Notes under the pieces: generated by a model
Database searches by the model: none
The model's input: the letters and a program-made list of their open reading frames with translations, nothing else
What the model was told of the DNA's origin: nothing
Shown here: piece by piece, positions 1 through 11,022 of the stretch
How the letters are laid out: the number at the start of each line of letters is the position of its first letter
How positions within the stretch are numbered: the stretch's first letter is position 1
Source of the DNA: Arachnopeziza araneosa
Lineage: Eukaryota; Ascomycota; Leotiomycetes; Helotiales; Arachnopezizaceae
Assembly: GCA_003988855.1 (NCBI GenBank)
Contig: QYAI01000020.1
Span: forward strand, 62,001-126,000
DNA length: 64,000 nt
Reading direction: 5' to 3'
Program-made: the position numbers and the translations under genes

Positions 1-294
1 ACTAAGTATGTCTAGGGGTGAAAGGTTTGATTCATTGTTGAATTCATAGAGCAGGACATAGTCGGTTAGGGTTGTAACAGATTGCTTGACCTGAAGCTTG
101 TATTACAGGCTTAAATGAAGTGGGTCACCATTATATCTCTGTTGGTCGAAAAATTTTAGGGAAACAAGTTTGTATGAGTTTTGGTGCAAATAAGTTCAGG
201 TGTGGATATTTGTAACATTGTTTCTTTCCTTTTCGCCCTTATATCCAAATGTGGACCCGCTGAAATGCTCGACAAATATATTGAAAACCATCAT
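1..294. other. Left-edge noncoding stretch
   Basis: AT-rich sequence downstream of the copper ATPase stop codon. No gene or RNA recognised. It probably holds that gene's 3' untranslated region. Confidence 0.5.
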
Positions 295-3200
295 CTACAC
301 GGCCTCAAGTGTACTTAAAGCCACATACCCATCTTCTTCCTTTCTCTTCCTGCCTGTGATAGTCTGTACCAGATCAGTCGCTCTGCCCACCAATCCGCCC
401 ATTCCCCACCCCTTGCCTCTCTTTCTGATCGGTCCCTTTTCTTCTATTAAGGCATCATCCATCCACCGAGGACGCTTCCAAAATTTGAGTAGTAAACTGC
501 TTCCCACCACGCTAACGCTACTAGCTGCCATTGCAGCGCCAGCAGCCATTGGGTGAAGATGCCATCCGAATGGCAGGAATACACCCATCGCGAAAGGGAG
601 CCCGATGATATTGTATCCACAGGCCCAAGACAGATTAAGCTTGATACGGTTGAAGATAGATCGGGCTAGCTGGATGGAAGCAGGGATATCCATCAAATCG
701 TTAGGTCGCATAAGAACAATATCTGCAGCTTCCATGGCCACATCGGTACCCGAGGACATTGCAATACCGACATCAGCAGTCGCCAGAGCAGGTGAGTCAT
801 TGATTCCATCGCCAACCATCGCGACACATTCTCCTTCCTCCTGAAGCTGTCGGATAATATCTTGTTTCTGATCGGGCGTAACACCAGCATGAACATTTTC
901 TGCAGGAATGCCAACTATGCGTGCAACAGCAACAGCTGTCGAGCGTTGATCACCTGTAACGATGGCAGTCTTAACACCCATGCGATGAAGAGCAGCAATT
1001 GCTGCACGAGCGCTCTCCTTCACGGTGTCAGAAAGACAAAGATGGCCGGTGAAAGCACCATCGATCGCGATGAAAATATTGGTAGTGCCAGCTGAAGATG
1101 CCTTTTGTGAACCAGCAGCCTTGGCATTTGCTTCTTCTGAAGCATCAACAGCTCGTTGAGGTACCTCGATTTTGTTGTCCTTAAGAAATTTGACGCTTCC
1201 GATCAAGATCCTGTAACGAGTACGCTCGGCATTTGTAGCAGGTTCCACGAGAGCACTGATGCCCTTACCTACAATAGCTTCGAAATCACCAATGCTGCCA
1301 TCGATCGTGCCTTCGATTCCAAGGCCTAATTCTTCCTTGGCTGCACCCAAGATTGCTTTTCCAATAGGGTGTTCACTGCCCAGTTCCGCAAGACCAAGTA
1401 TTGTCCACCAGAGTTTCCTTCGCCATTCGTTGGATTCCCAAGTAGAGACGATGCTGGAACTCGCGACGCTCATCTTCCCGAGAGTGAGAGTTCCTGTTTT
1501 GTCAAGAACAACCTGAGTGATTTTCGTTGCAGTTTCCAAGGCAGCACCACCTTTGACTAGAATGCCATTTTCCGCGCCAACTCCTGTTCCTACCATGACG
1601 GCGGTAGGAGTGGCTAGACCAAGCGCGCATGGGCAAGCAAACACGATGACCGAAATGCAAAGCTTCACACAAACCATGAATTTCCCGCCACTAGCTTCAT
1701 CCATGAAAATCTTCGGCGGATTGGCAAGTACGTGACTTAAAACCATCCAAGTGGAGAATGTAAGAAATCCGAGGAAAAGAATGGTCGGGACGAAGTACCC
1801 AGCAATAGTATCCGCCAGTCGCTGAATAGGGGCCCGAGTGGTCTGGGCATCTTGGACTAGTTTGACGATTTGACTGAGTTGGGTATCTCTACCAGCTCTA
1901 GTGACACGGAAATCGACTCGCCCAGTACCATTCACAGTACCTCCAATAAGAAGGCTGCCTTTGCGCTTTTGAACTGGCATAGCTTCTCCAGTGACCATAC
2001 TTTCATCGACATATGTCTCACCACGAGTCACTGTGCCATCAGCCGGGATTTTATCACCAGGCCTGAGGATGACAATGTCTCCGACTTGAATCAGTTCAGT
2101 GGGGATGATCTTTTCTTCTGCGGCATTGCCTTCTTGGGACGATTCTGATTTGGAATCATTATTTGATCCAAGAGCAGTCTCCCACCCTTCGGCTGCCTTT
2201 TCTGCTGCGATTGGATCTGCATAGATTGTGGCCATTGATGGAGCAAGTGACATGAGTCGGGATAGTGCCTTCGAAGTTTGACCCTTTGCACGGTTCTCTA
2301 GGAAACGCCCAAGTGTGACAAAAGTGATGAGCATGCTGCTCGTATCGAAGATAGTACTCGGTCGTGTGTGAGGGGGGGCAAGAACCGATACGATCATGGC
2401 AGCAACGCTAAAGAAAAACGCTGCCGATGTGCCAATAACAACTAATACATCCATGGTGGGCGAACCGTGTTTCATGGACTTGTACGCTGAAACATAAAAA
2501 CGTTTTCCAATGCCGAATTGGACGGGTACTGTAAGTAGCATACAAATGATGTCCCCAAGGTAAAGACCAGGAAAGAAAACAATGAGACTGCCAAAGTCAA
2601 GGACTGGAATGGTCATGGGAATGATCATGCTGATGAGAAATACTGGAATGGCAAAGCCTAGGGACGTCTTGAACGCTTGACGCCACTCAGTGATCTCCTT
2701 AGTTTTCGCAAGGGACTCGAGCTGGGCATTGTTGTCATCATTATCGGCAACCAGGGCATTGTAGCCCTGAGCCTCAATGAGTTCAACCAACGCTCGAAGT
2801 CCAGCGACACTGGGTTGGTGAGAAATGTTTAGTCGTGATGTTGCAAGGCTGACGGTTGCTGAGTTGACACCAGGTAGTGATCGAAGTTTGTTTTCAAGAA
2901 CTGTAGCTGCAGCCGCATCTTTAACACCATAAACCTTGAATTGGGCAATGCTTGCTGTCGAGGACTGGTTTCCACTGCTCAACTGAGTCGAAAGAATCTT
3001 GGCATCAAAGCCTCTGTCTTCAATTATCTCGGCAATTTTCTCAGATGTGAGCTTCGTTGGATCGTGCAGAATGATGGCCCGTTCCGCGAGGAGACTGATA
3101 TTGAATTGTACGATGCCTTCTAGATCTTTGAACCCTCCCTCGATGGCAGATGTGCAAGCTCCACAGGTCATTCCTTCTATGGCCACTGTAGTTGTTGCCA

Positions 3201-3846
3201 CTTTTGGTTTGCTTGCGGTGCTCCCTCGCCGTGTCTTTGAGCCCGCTGGCACGGATTCTGTACTTTCCAGCACAGTTGCTCCAAATCCTCGGTCCTCGAT
3301 AATCTCAGCAACTTTTTCTGCACTTAGCAGAGATGTATCATGTTCTACCACTGCCCTTTCCGATAGCAATGATATACTGAAGTGCTTTACGCCTGTCACG
3401 TTCTTAAATCCTCCCTCAATTGCAGATGTACATGCTCCACAAGTCATACCTTCGACCGCCAATACTGTCGTGGTGGTTCGTGCAATATCTTCTTCGTCAT
3501 CGTCTTCATTCTCGTCATACAAATATCCATTTCGATTAAACATGGGCGACGGCAAGTCGGTGGCTAGGACCTCGGCATCAAAGCCGCGATCTTCGATGAT
3601 TTCTTGTATCTTTTCTGCTGCAATCTTTTGCGGGTCATGCATGACCACAGCTCTCTCCATAACCAAGCTCACAGAAATGTTTCCGATCCCATCAACACCC
3701 TTAAAGCCTGCCTCTACCGCAGATGTACATGCGCCACATGTCATACCACCTACTTTCAGTGTCGTTGTAGCCATATGGGCAGGAGTTGTCAACGCCGGCC
3801 GAATCGCTGGGTCTCGAGGAGCAACTTTTAGATATGCTGGTGCCAT
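295..3846 (-). CDS. Copper-transporting P1B-type ATPase (CCC2/ATP7-like)
   Basis: Single-exon gene for 1183 residues. It should pump Cu(I) from the cytosol into the trans-Golgi lumen to load secreted cuproenzymes. Three N-terminal heavy-metal-associated domains each carry GMTCGACTSA (near residues 33, 134 and 224). A fourth HMA-like fold follows but lacks CxxC. The membrane copper motif CPCALGLATP, phosphorylation site DKTGTLT, SEHPIG, GDGINDSPA hinge, and the YN and MxxSS motifs of Cu(I) pumps are all present. The phosphatase loop reads TGEA. Length fits fungal Ccc2-type pumps. The start could be the first Met or the Met at residue 25, which lies just before the first metal domain. A laccase-associated paralogue cannot be excluded. 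Confidence 0.95.
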   Translation of the reverse strand: MAPAYLKVAPRDPAIRPALTTPAHMATTTLKVGGMTCGACTSAVEAGFKGVDGIGNISVSLVMERAVVMHDPQKIAAEKIQEIIEDRGFDAEVLATDLPSPMFNRNGYLYDENEDDDEEDIARTTTTVLAVEGMTCGACTSAIEGGFKNVTGVKHFSISLLSERAVVEHDTSLLSAEKVAEIIEDRGFGATVLESTESVPAGSKTRRGSTASKPKVATTTVAIEGMTCGACTSAIEGGFKDLEGIVQFNISLLAERAIILHDPTKLTSEKIAEIIEDRGFDAKILSTQLSSGNQSSTASIAQFKVYGVKDAAAATVLENKLRSLPGVNSATVSLATSRLNISHQPSVAGLRALVELIEAQGYNALVADNDDNNAQLESLAKTKEITEWRQAFKTSLGFAIPVFLISMIIPMTIPVLDFGSLIVFFPGLYLGDIICMLLTVPVQFGIGKRFYVSAYKSMKHGSPTMDVLVVIGTSAAFFFSVAAMIVSVLAPPHTRPSTIFDTSSMLITFVTLGRFLENRAKGQTSKALSRLMSLAPSMATIYADPIAAEKAAEGWETALGSNNDSKSESSQEGNAAEEKIIPTELIQVGDIVILRPGDKIPADGTVTRGETYVDESMVTGEAMPVQKRKGSLLIGGTVNGTGRVDFRVTRAGRDTQLSQIVKLVQDAQTTRAPIQRLADTIAGYFVPTILFLGFLTFSTWMVLSHVLANPPKIFMDEASGGKFMVCVKLCISVIVFACPCALGLATPTAVMVGTGVGAENGILVKGGAALETATKITQVVLDKTGTLTLGKMSVASSSIVSTWESNEWRRKLWWTILGLAELGSEHPIGKAILGAAKEELGLGIEGTIDGSIGDFEAIVGKGISALVEPATNAERTRYRILIGSVKFLKDNKIEVPQRAVDASEEANAKAAGSQKASSAGTTNIFIAIDGAFTGHLCLSDTVKESARAAIAALHRMGVKTAIVTGDQRSTAVAVARIVGIPAENVHAGVTPDQKQDIIRQLQEEGECVAMVGDGINDSPALATADVGIAMSSGTDVAMEAADIVLMRPNDLMDIPASIQLARSIFNRIKLNLSWACGYNIIGLPFAMGVFLPFGWHLHPMAAGAAMAASSVSVVGSSLLLKFWKRPRWMDDALIEEKGPIRKRGKGWGMGGLVGRATDLVQTITGRKRKEEDGYVALSTLEAV

Positions 3847-4973
3847 TGTAGGAGTCGAACGCTGTTGCGTTCAAGCAGCGGCAAGGTAAGGACAGCAGGA
3901 TGTATTTGAATAACTTGCTCGTCTTACTGAATTAATATGTGTAAATCCGCGCGCGGTAATCTTACTGGATCCGACGTCAGCAGCCGATCGCATGAATCCG
4001 CCGCCGAAACGAGCACGCAAGAACAAGCTAATACTGACAATATATTGATCGAAGGAACAGAAGGCCAGCTTCTGAAGGGTGATAAAGAAATACGATAGGT
4101 GTCTATTTAGGGATCCTTTGTCATGAGAAGGTTTTCGGGAGCACGGCTGAATTCGATTCTCAAGCCACCCGGCAATGGAGAAAGCAGGTACTGGATTACA
4201 AAAGCCGAATCATTGATTAATAACCGAGAGGCGATCAGTCCTGACCTCGAGAACTCTCTAGAAAATGTATAGGACGATGGGTGGTAGGCGCGTGAAATTG
4301 ATGGCGGGCACTTGCGATTAATTAAGTAGCCGGAGCACAATGGATCAGTAATAAGACAGCGACGGATATGGCGCGACTATCCAGGACCGTGTCTCGAAAG
4401 TTACCTACCCTGAGGCCAGAACTACCTCCCCTTTCGAGGGATCGAGAAGATATGTCACACTGTCAAAGCGGCCAATTGACGGGCCTTCCCTGGCCATTGG
4501 AGAGCGCACATTAACATTCAGGTTCACCTCTTCTTCAGCTAAATGCGCCCTTCCTTCTCGGGAGAGAGAACGTGAACATGCAGAGATATAAGCAAATGTA
4601 CATTAATTAGCTCATCCAAAAAGCATTAAGCTTATGATGGCCGTTGAAAGCGTGTTGCCAAAGAATGATAGTAGGAAAAAGACGCTAGTTTTCGCTTAGT
4701 CCCAAACCCATTTGTAACGCAGGAGGTTGCTTCATGTCTTGTAGCCGCAGAGAGTTGTTTGATACTGTTTCAAGAGAGCCAATTGATCCAGAAGCCGTGG
4801 AACCCCGGAGCATAATCTGAACTCATAGCACAAGAAACAGAAAGTTGGCAAGTGAAAGCGAGCCCTAACACAATACCGGGCATCATCGAAGCTTGATTTA
4901 TTTCTCCAGCCTTGTCCAAACAGGCAGCGAATCAAACAAACACAAGGTCACTACAACTTCATCTCACAACATA
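3847..4973. other. Divergent intergenic region, copper ATPase / CSN7
   Basis: About 1.1 kb between two divergently transcribed genes. It must contain both promoters. I saw no convincing reading frame, RNA or metal-response motif. Confidence 0.5.
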
Positions 4974-5912
4974 ATGGAGCAAACAAAAGCCTTGAATGCT
5001 TTGGAGGTATGGATAACTGCCTAAGATATCAACTCTCCATATTGACCTTGATAGCCTTTCCTAGCACTTACAAAGTCGGCGTCTTCACCCCGCGCTGCTG
5101 CCGACCTCATCACACGAGCAACATCAGCGCCTAATACCTTCGTTTTCAGCGAGCTCCTCGCAGCCCCTCAGATCCAAGCACTCTCCTCCTCTGAAGAATA
5201 CAGCAAATACCTTGAGCTCCTGAAAATCTTCAGTTATGGAACCTACACCGATTACACCAGCAACACCTCCCTCCCCGCACTTGTTGCCCCGCAATCCCAA
5301 AAGCTCCGCCAACTCTCCTTCCTCACTTTGGCACGTAAACCGGCCTCACTGACTTACTCAAAACTTCTCGTTTTCCTTGGTCTCGAAACCCAGCGAGAGT
5401 TGGAGGATTTGGTTATCTCCGCAATTTACGCTGGTCTCGTTGATGGAACCCTAGACCCCTATAACCAGCGTGTGGCCATCTCCTCTGTTGCCCCTCTCCG
5501 CGATCTCGAGCCTAACTCTATCCCTGCGATGCTATCTACCTTGAATGAATGGTCTACACGCTGCACTACTACTCTTGGGGATCTCGAGAGACAGATTGCT
5601 TCCATTAAAGCAACAGCGCAGAGACGTCATAAGGAGGAAGTGGAATGGGCGGCTCAGGTAGAGAAGTTGGTTGAGGGAAAGGGTGACATTAAGAAGGAGG
5701 AAGAGAAGAGTAGCGGTGGAGGAATGTTCTCTAGTATGGGAAGGAAGTTGGGAATGGGAGCTGCGAGCAAGAGGGGCAGTGCTGGTTTGGACGGTGATGA
5801 CGACGACGACGATATGGATCTGGATGAGGATGATGATGATATGGGTGATAGGCGAGGGCTGCGATCATCTAAGAAGAGGGGTTTTGGAAATATAGGAGGT
5901 TTTTCCAAATAG
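4974..5912 (+). CDS. COP9 signalosome subunit 7 (PCI domain)
   Basis: Two exons, 4974-5006 and 5055-5912, give 296 residues. The 48 bp GT-AG intron acceptor at 5053-5054 is chosen because it restores the N-terminus MEQTKALNALEPFLALTKSA, which matches the usual fungal CSN7 start. A later AG at 5074-5075 also keeps frame but would drop seven residues. The PCI-type core (about residues 60-200) ends in a winged helix, followed by a coiled segment and a Lys/Asp-rich tail with an acidic run. CSN7 is a scaffold subunit of the signalosome that removes NEDD8 from cullins; in fungi this controls light response and development. Confidence 0.9.
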
Positions 5913-6252
5913 GCATAATAATTATGATTGACGAGATGATAAGCTAGCATAACAAGAAAATTGCTGACGCATGCTTGGGTGGCGGTCTTAGGCGTTGAGA
6001 ATTAGTCAAGTAGACAAAAGCCATTACATTCATCTGATCGCAAAGCAATTACAAATATGGCAGTGTTCGCGAAATACATAACAGATTCTATACACAGGCT
6101 CATAAAGCAACCAGGCTAGAGCCATTCATTCCATTGAACCCATGAACGCCAAACGCTGACAAAACCTCCCTTCTTATACATTTGGTATCGATCTTCGCTT
6201 CAAAAACTCCTGTCCAATGCAAATAGTCGTTGCTCAGGCTATCTCGTTATAA
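5913..6252. other. Convergent 3' intergenic region
   Basis: 340 bp between the stop codons of two converging genes. Nothing recognised beyond probable untranslated tails. Confidence 0.5.
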
Positions 6253-7462
6253 TTACAACCTCTTCCCTGGAACGAATACGAAAAGAACCACGAGCGCGAC
6301 ATCAACTATTAGAGCGATTGCGAGTACCGTCGTTGCTCGTTTGTGCAGTAGGCTCTTGACGTATGGTTCTTTAACACGATTGAAATTCATGAACGTATAC
6401 TCGCTGAATCCAGCAAACGCAAGTAGTGGGTCAAGCCTGTATTGATGAGCAATGAGACAGTAAACCCCAATCGTGAATGGTAATATTAGCTGAAATTCAT
6501 TAGCATTTTGTTGGCACATGTGATGGGAAAACCTACCCAAGCCCGAATATGACGAGGATAATCAAGAAAGATGAATATGAACGCAACCCACAATCCGGCA
6601 AATAGAGAGAGAAGTCCGAGCATTAATCTCATCGTGAGCGACGGTGGCACTAGATTTCCTAGTGCCTTAGCCCTCAAAAATGAAGGGAAAGCATCACGCT
6701 CCATAGCTTGGAAGACATAATCTTTCGCAGCATCAAACACCTCAGGATCATCTCGGCCAAGCTCTTCAATCGCCTGAGTGATTTCCTCGACAAGGCGATC
6801 TCCAATGTATATTTGTCGCTCGGATCCAGGCAGAAGGAACGTATAAAGGATCTCTTCTGCAGATTGTCGAATATCAGCTCTGGAGATTGTATGTTCAGGT
6901 GAGTTCGAATCAGTAGTGAGTAACTGAGGACTGCTCATGAAACTACGACGAGGCCGTTCTTGGGAGCCATTCTGCCGGAAGTTGTTTGATTGGTGTGAAC
7001 CAAGGCTGGTAGATGGGGAGTGGCCATTTGTAGCTTCCTCCCTCAAGAATGCAGACATCTGAGCATCTTGACTTCTTTCCTTCACGTTTGAGGGCCCACC
7101 TACGGGGTGATTCATGCCTCCTAGACCCTCCAGCAGCGCAGAAGATCGCTTGGAACCAGACTTGTCTGCGTCTGGAGTGCCTATCATGACCGATCTCCGT
7201 AACTCTCTGACATAATGCCGACAAAGCGACATATGTTGCGCGACATCAAGCCTATAACAAGTAAGAAAACAGACTCGTCAGATAGGCAGCAAACATACCA
7301 GAAATCCAAATAATCCACCGATCTCTGCTGATCACGCATGTAGATATAAAAGAAGAATAGATCGACTGGAGCCAATGTTCTTCTGCTAAGCACCTCGAAC
7401 ATAGTCGGAAGCCTGTTCCGATGCATGTCCGGCTGAGGGGAGGGGGTTTTAGTTTCTTCCAT
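6253..7462 (-). CDS. RGS-domain membrane protein, Rax1-like
   Basis: Three exons (7462-7299, 7251-6537, 6489-6253) give 371 residues. The introns are 47 bp each with GT-AG ends. The N-terminus (FEVLSRRTLAPVDLFFFYIY) and the later helical block (residues about 150-240) form a split RGS fold interrupted by a Ser/Asn-rich loop. Three hydrophobic segments follow (from about residue 255 to the end), the last close to the C-terminus. This RGS-plus-three-TM layout fits Rax1, a bud-site/polarity landmark and putative G-alpha regulator in yeasts. The fungal family is seen here; the exact G-protein partner is unknown. It could also be described simply as an RGS-domain protein. Confidence 0.8.
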
Positions 7463-7864
7463 CTTGATTGTAAATCCCTTTGTTCAATGTCTGAATTGGT
7501 GAAGTTGTGGTTGAGTCGGTAAGAGGGCTGGAAAGAGTGTTGTCTGAGACTGAATGTCTAGTAGGGAGCGACTGAGAGATTGTAATTAATTGCAGAATCG
7601 CAGTATTTTTCACGAAGAAGTTGCAATCGCTGATTTGAGTAGCACAGCTTCAATGTAGCGCACAGCGCGATGGTTCTTGTTTGTCGTGAGTCGGAGTTGA
7701 TCTACAGTGTCCGGACTTTCACCTTGTCAATTTCATGAACTCTCTCGCCTGAGGCACCCACGCCCAAGTCTGCAAGGCGCCAACACCTCGCTTATTTTTC
7801 GCGCCCACATTAGATTTGGAATTTGGAACTTGCAAGACAACGACCAAAAACTCCATCAACCACA
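7463..7864. other. Divergent promoter region, RGS gene / RPL31
   Basis: 402 bp shared upstream region. Ribosomal-protein output suggests a strong promoter on the right side, but I found no named ribosomal-protein box. Confidence 0.5.
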
Positions 7865-8339
7865 ATGTCGTCCAAGACCAAGAAACCCGCTGGCAAGACC
7901 GGACGCTCAGCTATTGCTGATGTCGTTGCGCGCGAGTACACGATTCATCTTCACAAGAGAGTATGTCGAATTTGGTAGAGGGATGAGCGACAGCTGACCA
8001 GAAATAGCTTCATGGTGTCACATTCAAGAAGCGTGCGCCAAGGGCCATTAAGGAGATCAAGGCTTTTGCAACAAAGTCAATGGTATGCGAAATTTAAGGA
8101 GGTAACATATATGAGACTGACATTCAACTCAGGGCACAACTGACGTCCGTCTCGATCCCCAATTGAACAAGAAGGTTTGGGAAGCTGGTATCAAGGGTGT
8201 TCCGTACAGACTTCGTGTCCGAATCTCAAGAAAGCGTAATGATGAGGAATCGGCCAAGGAAAAGTTGTACGCCTACGTCCAAGCCGTGAATGTTAAGGAT
8301 CCCAAAGGTTTACAGACAGTTGTGGTCGAGGATTCTTAA
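7865..8339 (+). CDS. 60S ribosomal protein L31 (eL31)
   Basis: Three exons, 7865-7960, 8008-8082 and 8133-8339, encode 125 residues. Introns are 47 and 50 bp with GT-AG ends, and the first two exons are whole codons. The protein begins with a Lys-rich tail and contains the family sequences REYTIHLHKR, FKKRAPRAIKEIKAFA and RLRVRISRKRNDEE. L31 sits near the peptide exit tunnel of the large subunit and helps dock the nascent-chain factors RAC and SRP. Length matches the family. Confidence 0.97.
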
Positions 8340-9952
8340 GCAAGTGGCTCTAGATAAGGGTGCTTGAGGGATCTCCTTTGCATGGTTGGGACGGCGTTAA
8401 ATTCTGCTGGCTAGCTTCTATGAATGAATGGTCTACCTTGCGGAAATACAAGTTTTGTGAGCATATTTACAGCGTGAAGCAATAGTCAGTGAGGAAAGGG
8501 GCCGTCAGCTTAAGGAGACGAAGTGTGCCCAGTCTAGAAATCCCGGAATTTTCTAGTCTGCTCTCCTTACAATTTCTTAAAGCACATGGAAGCATCAAAA
8601 TGCCAGGTCGAAGCAAAAGAAAGATATCCTTGGCATCTCCGCTTTCCTCTTCCGTTGTTTCGCGAGTATGATCAATTCCTAATCATTTTTATTTTGTGCT
8701 TAATTTTTATTCGTTTAGAGAATTCTTGTAATATACTTGATCAACCCAAAACTTATCGAAAAGTGGTATTGTATGATTGCTGCAAGATGAATCAAGTTTT
8801 CCGTTGAGTTATTTACGACTCTACCTAGCTCGTTATGAGAAGTGCTAAGGCGTAGGCTTTCTTTGTCTCAGAAAGTATTATGGTTTCCTGGCAACTAACC
8901 TATCCGGTAAATCAAGGATTGGTTGTGCCGCTATGGAGAACAGAATAACAAGTTCAGAAATCAAAAGAGAGGAACTATCTCACATTCAAGTCAACTATCC
9001 TCACTTGTGCAGATAGGTTCTGCAACCTTGTTAACCCATCGAGCACAGCACCACTCAATCAACTGTGCTACCATGTCGCAACTGGTAACTCCAATAAGTT
9101 GTTAGAAAAAAGCAACTGTAATATGAGATAGAAATAGCAAAGGCGAAATCCCCTAATCAGTTAAGACTTGAAAGAAGAAAATTCTTCCTGCTCTGTTTTC
9201 TGCCCTTTTATTTCAGTCGTTATCTGTGCTCATTGTGAAAGCTAATAACGACACCGCGAGAGAGGGTTTTTGCGACAAGCCCTTTTTGATGTCTTCATAT
9301 AGGTTCACATTAGATGGTGGCACGCAGAGTCATTCCCCTACCCATATTCTCGATTAATCATCCAACTTCCAGGTACATATTGCGCAACAGGGATCTAAAA
9401 TCCCCAAGCTGAGATGAGAGAAGACTCTTCACCGTCAATATTTTCGTGATGGATACCAGCATAACTACATGCGATACTTGGATAGGTTGACACAATGGTG
9501 TGGAAGCTTCACGAGTGCCTCTTCTCCCTAGATCTCAGGTCACTTCTCATTGACTAAATCTCGACTTCTATTATAGATAGTGTGAGAATCATGATCAATA
9601 TCTTCTCTTAGTGTTTAAGAATGCTCTTAGACTGTTATAGGTTCTATCTCACGTGTTTTTTCTACTGTGATATTCGTCCATATTAAGTGAACGCATACCG
9701 GTCTAAATAACAATCCGTAGGCCACTCGAGGTTCTCGTAATGTTTTTCAAATTCGCTTCTTCAATACTTGACAGCTAATAATCCAAAGTATCTGCTCATG
9801 CCTTAAAGGCAAACTAAGAATACAAGACCCATAGTCATGTACGCCTACCCACTACCATAACAATGCTGCGTGAAAATACTCAAGACATGACGGAGTCAAT
9901 CATTATACAAATTCCATGATCATCATAACGCCCTCCCAGATGCAATTTCTGT
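8340..9952. other. Convergent gene-free stretch
   Basis: 1.6 kb, AT-rich, between RPL31 and UBC11 stop codons. I looked for tRNA-like, snoRNA-like and transposon signals by eye and saw none I can support. No frame shows family resemblance. Confidence 0.45.
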
Positions 9953-10596
9953 TCACTCGTCATCAATATCACGGTGTCGACCGAGAACCTTCTTCTTGAA
10001 CTCTTCTGGATTCTTGTCCCACAGCTCAGCAGCCTCACCGTTCAATGGGGAAGCACTAATTAATCAGTATCAAGGATATTGCAATGGTGCATTTAACATA
10101 CTTGTTCGGTTCTCCTAGCAAGCTCTGCAAGCTTAATAGGACGGTCTGAATGTTATACGCAGCAGTCCATTTGTCTTTCAAAATATCCAGACAGATTCTC
10201 CCTGAGAAGTCGACATTAGGGTGGTAGATAGGTGTGGCGAAGAGAACGGTTGGTGGTGCATAAGGATAGTTGGCTGGGAATGCAAAGGAAAGTTTGAAAG
10301 TTAGACCAGAATATGGAGTATCATCTGGGCCTTCAATTGTTGCCTTCCAAGAGAGAAGATTTCCATCAGCTGAGGGGAAGGCTGAGATGCCGGGAGCGGA
10401 GGAGGTCATCAATTGCATCAACTCGGTTTGTAATCTATTGATATTAACAGTGGGACCTCGATGTTGAGCACAAAACCCACCTCTTCGTTGTGCTCTGAGC
10501 ATCAGCAGCTCGTCGAGGGGCTCCAAGCTTTGCTGCTTGATTTGATGGTAGGCTACCAGGGGCTGAATTTTGAGTATCCTCCATATCGTAATTCAT
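9953..10596 (-). CDS. Ubiquitin-conjugating enzyme E2 C (UBC11/UBE2C-like)
   Basis: Three exons (10596-10481, 10434-10102, 10055-9953) give 183 residues. Both introns are 46 bp. The UBC fold spans about residues 37-175. The catalytic cysteine lies in GRICLDILKDKW, preceded by the HPN motif in YHPNVDFSG. The N-terminal Ser/Ala-rich extension and close match to UbcH10 indicate the E2 that starts ubiquitin chains on APC/C substrates such as cyclin B and securin. The start is the Met of MNYDMEDTQ; an upstream in-frame Met would add an unlikely hydrophobic leader. It is divergent from CHK1 and shares its promoter. Confidence 0.93.
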
Positions 10597-10792
10597 AGCG
10601 GCAGATGGATGGTGTGGGCGGGCAAGACAGACTTCAACTAAAAGAGGGTGTAGATAGAACAAAGGATCTTGTGCGTGTTCCTGAATGGAATGGAGGATTT
10701 GATGAATTGAATGAGTTCTGCAGATAAAGAAGTAGGGTTTTGTAGGTTAAGAATCGGAGTTGGAATTGTTTACTGGTTGCGTTGTATGGCCA

Positions 10793-10798
10793 ACGCGA
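10793..10798 (+). promoter_or_regulatory. MCB-like box ACGCGA (1 of 3)
   Basis: ACGCGN is the core bound by fungal MBF (Mbp1/Res-type) factors at G1/S genes. It lies in the UBC11/CHK1 shared promoter with two more copies within 68 bp. Binding is inferred, not shown. Confidence 0.45.
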
Positions 10799-10833
10799 GA
10801 TGCAGGCGGCGAGGCTGAGGAATCACCCGAGAA

Positions 10834-10838
10834 CCAAT
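10834..10838 (+). promoter_or_regulatory. CCAAT box
   Basis: CCAAT pentamer in the same divergent promoter, six bases before the palindromic MCB box; a possible HAP/CBC site. Such short motifs occur by chance, so support is modest. Confidence 0.3.
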
Positions 10839-10843
10839 CAAGG

Positions 10844-10849
10844 ACGCGT
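10844..10849 (+). promoter_or_regulatory. MluI cell-cycle box ACGCGT (2 of 3)
   Basis: Perfect palindromic MCB element, about 250 bp upstream of the UBC11 start and 180 bp upstream of the CHK1 start. This is the classical MBF site of G1/S promoters. Confidence 0.55.
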
Positions 10850-10854
10850 CCCGC

Positions 10855-10860
10855 TCGCGT
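10855..10860 (-). promoter_or_regulatory. MCB-like box ACGCGA, minus strand (3 of 3)
   Basis: TCGCGT on the plus strand, five bases after the palindromic box. Paired MCB sites at this spacing are typical of functional MBF promoters in yeasts. Confidence 0.45.
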
Positions 10861-11022
10861 CTCCCTCTGCATTTGAAACTTCAACTTTGACCATAACAAA
10901 ATTCATTGGGTATTGGAGTTTCCGGATTCTTTTGGTAGGAACAAATTGCATTGGATATGGTACGTAGCTTTTGGTTAAATGCGGCGATACCGCCTCCTGC
11001 ATGAAGTTGAATTCCAGTTGCA

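Larger units (their letters stand above)
10597..11022. promoter_or_regulatory. Divergent promoter shared by UBC11 and CHK1
   Basis: 426 bp between the two start codons. It contains three ACGCGN boxes and one CCAAT between 10793 and 10860. Both genes act in the cell cycle, so coordinated control from a common element is plausible. Confidence 0.6.

Noticed and set aside
2999..3889. 296-codon plus-strand open stretch
   Set aside because: Antisense to the copper ATPase metal-binding repeats; its repetitive sequence mirrors those repeats and has no independent motif.
8340..9952. Search for tRNA, snoRNA or transposon remains in the long RPL31-UBC11 gap
   Set aside because: No cloverleaf with B-box, no C/D or H/ACA signature and no terminal repeats seen by eye; a covariance search would be needed to settle it.
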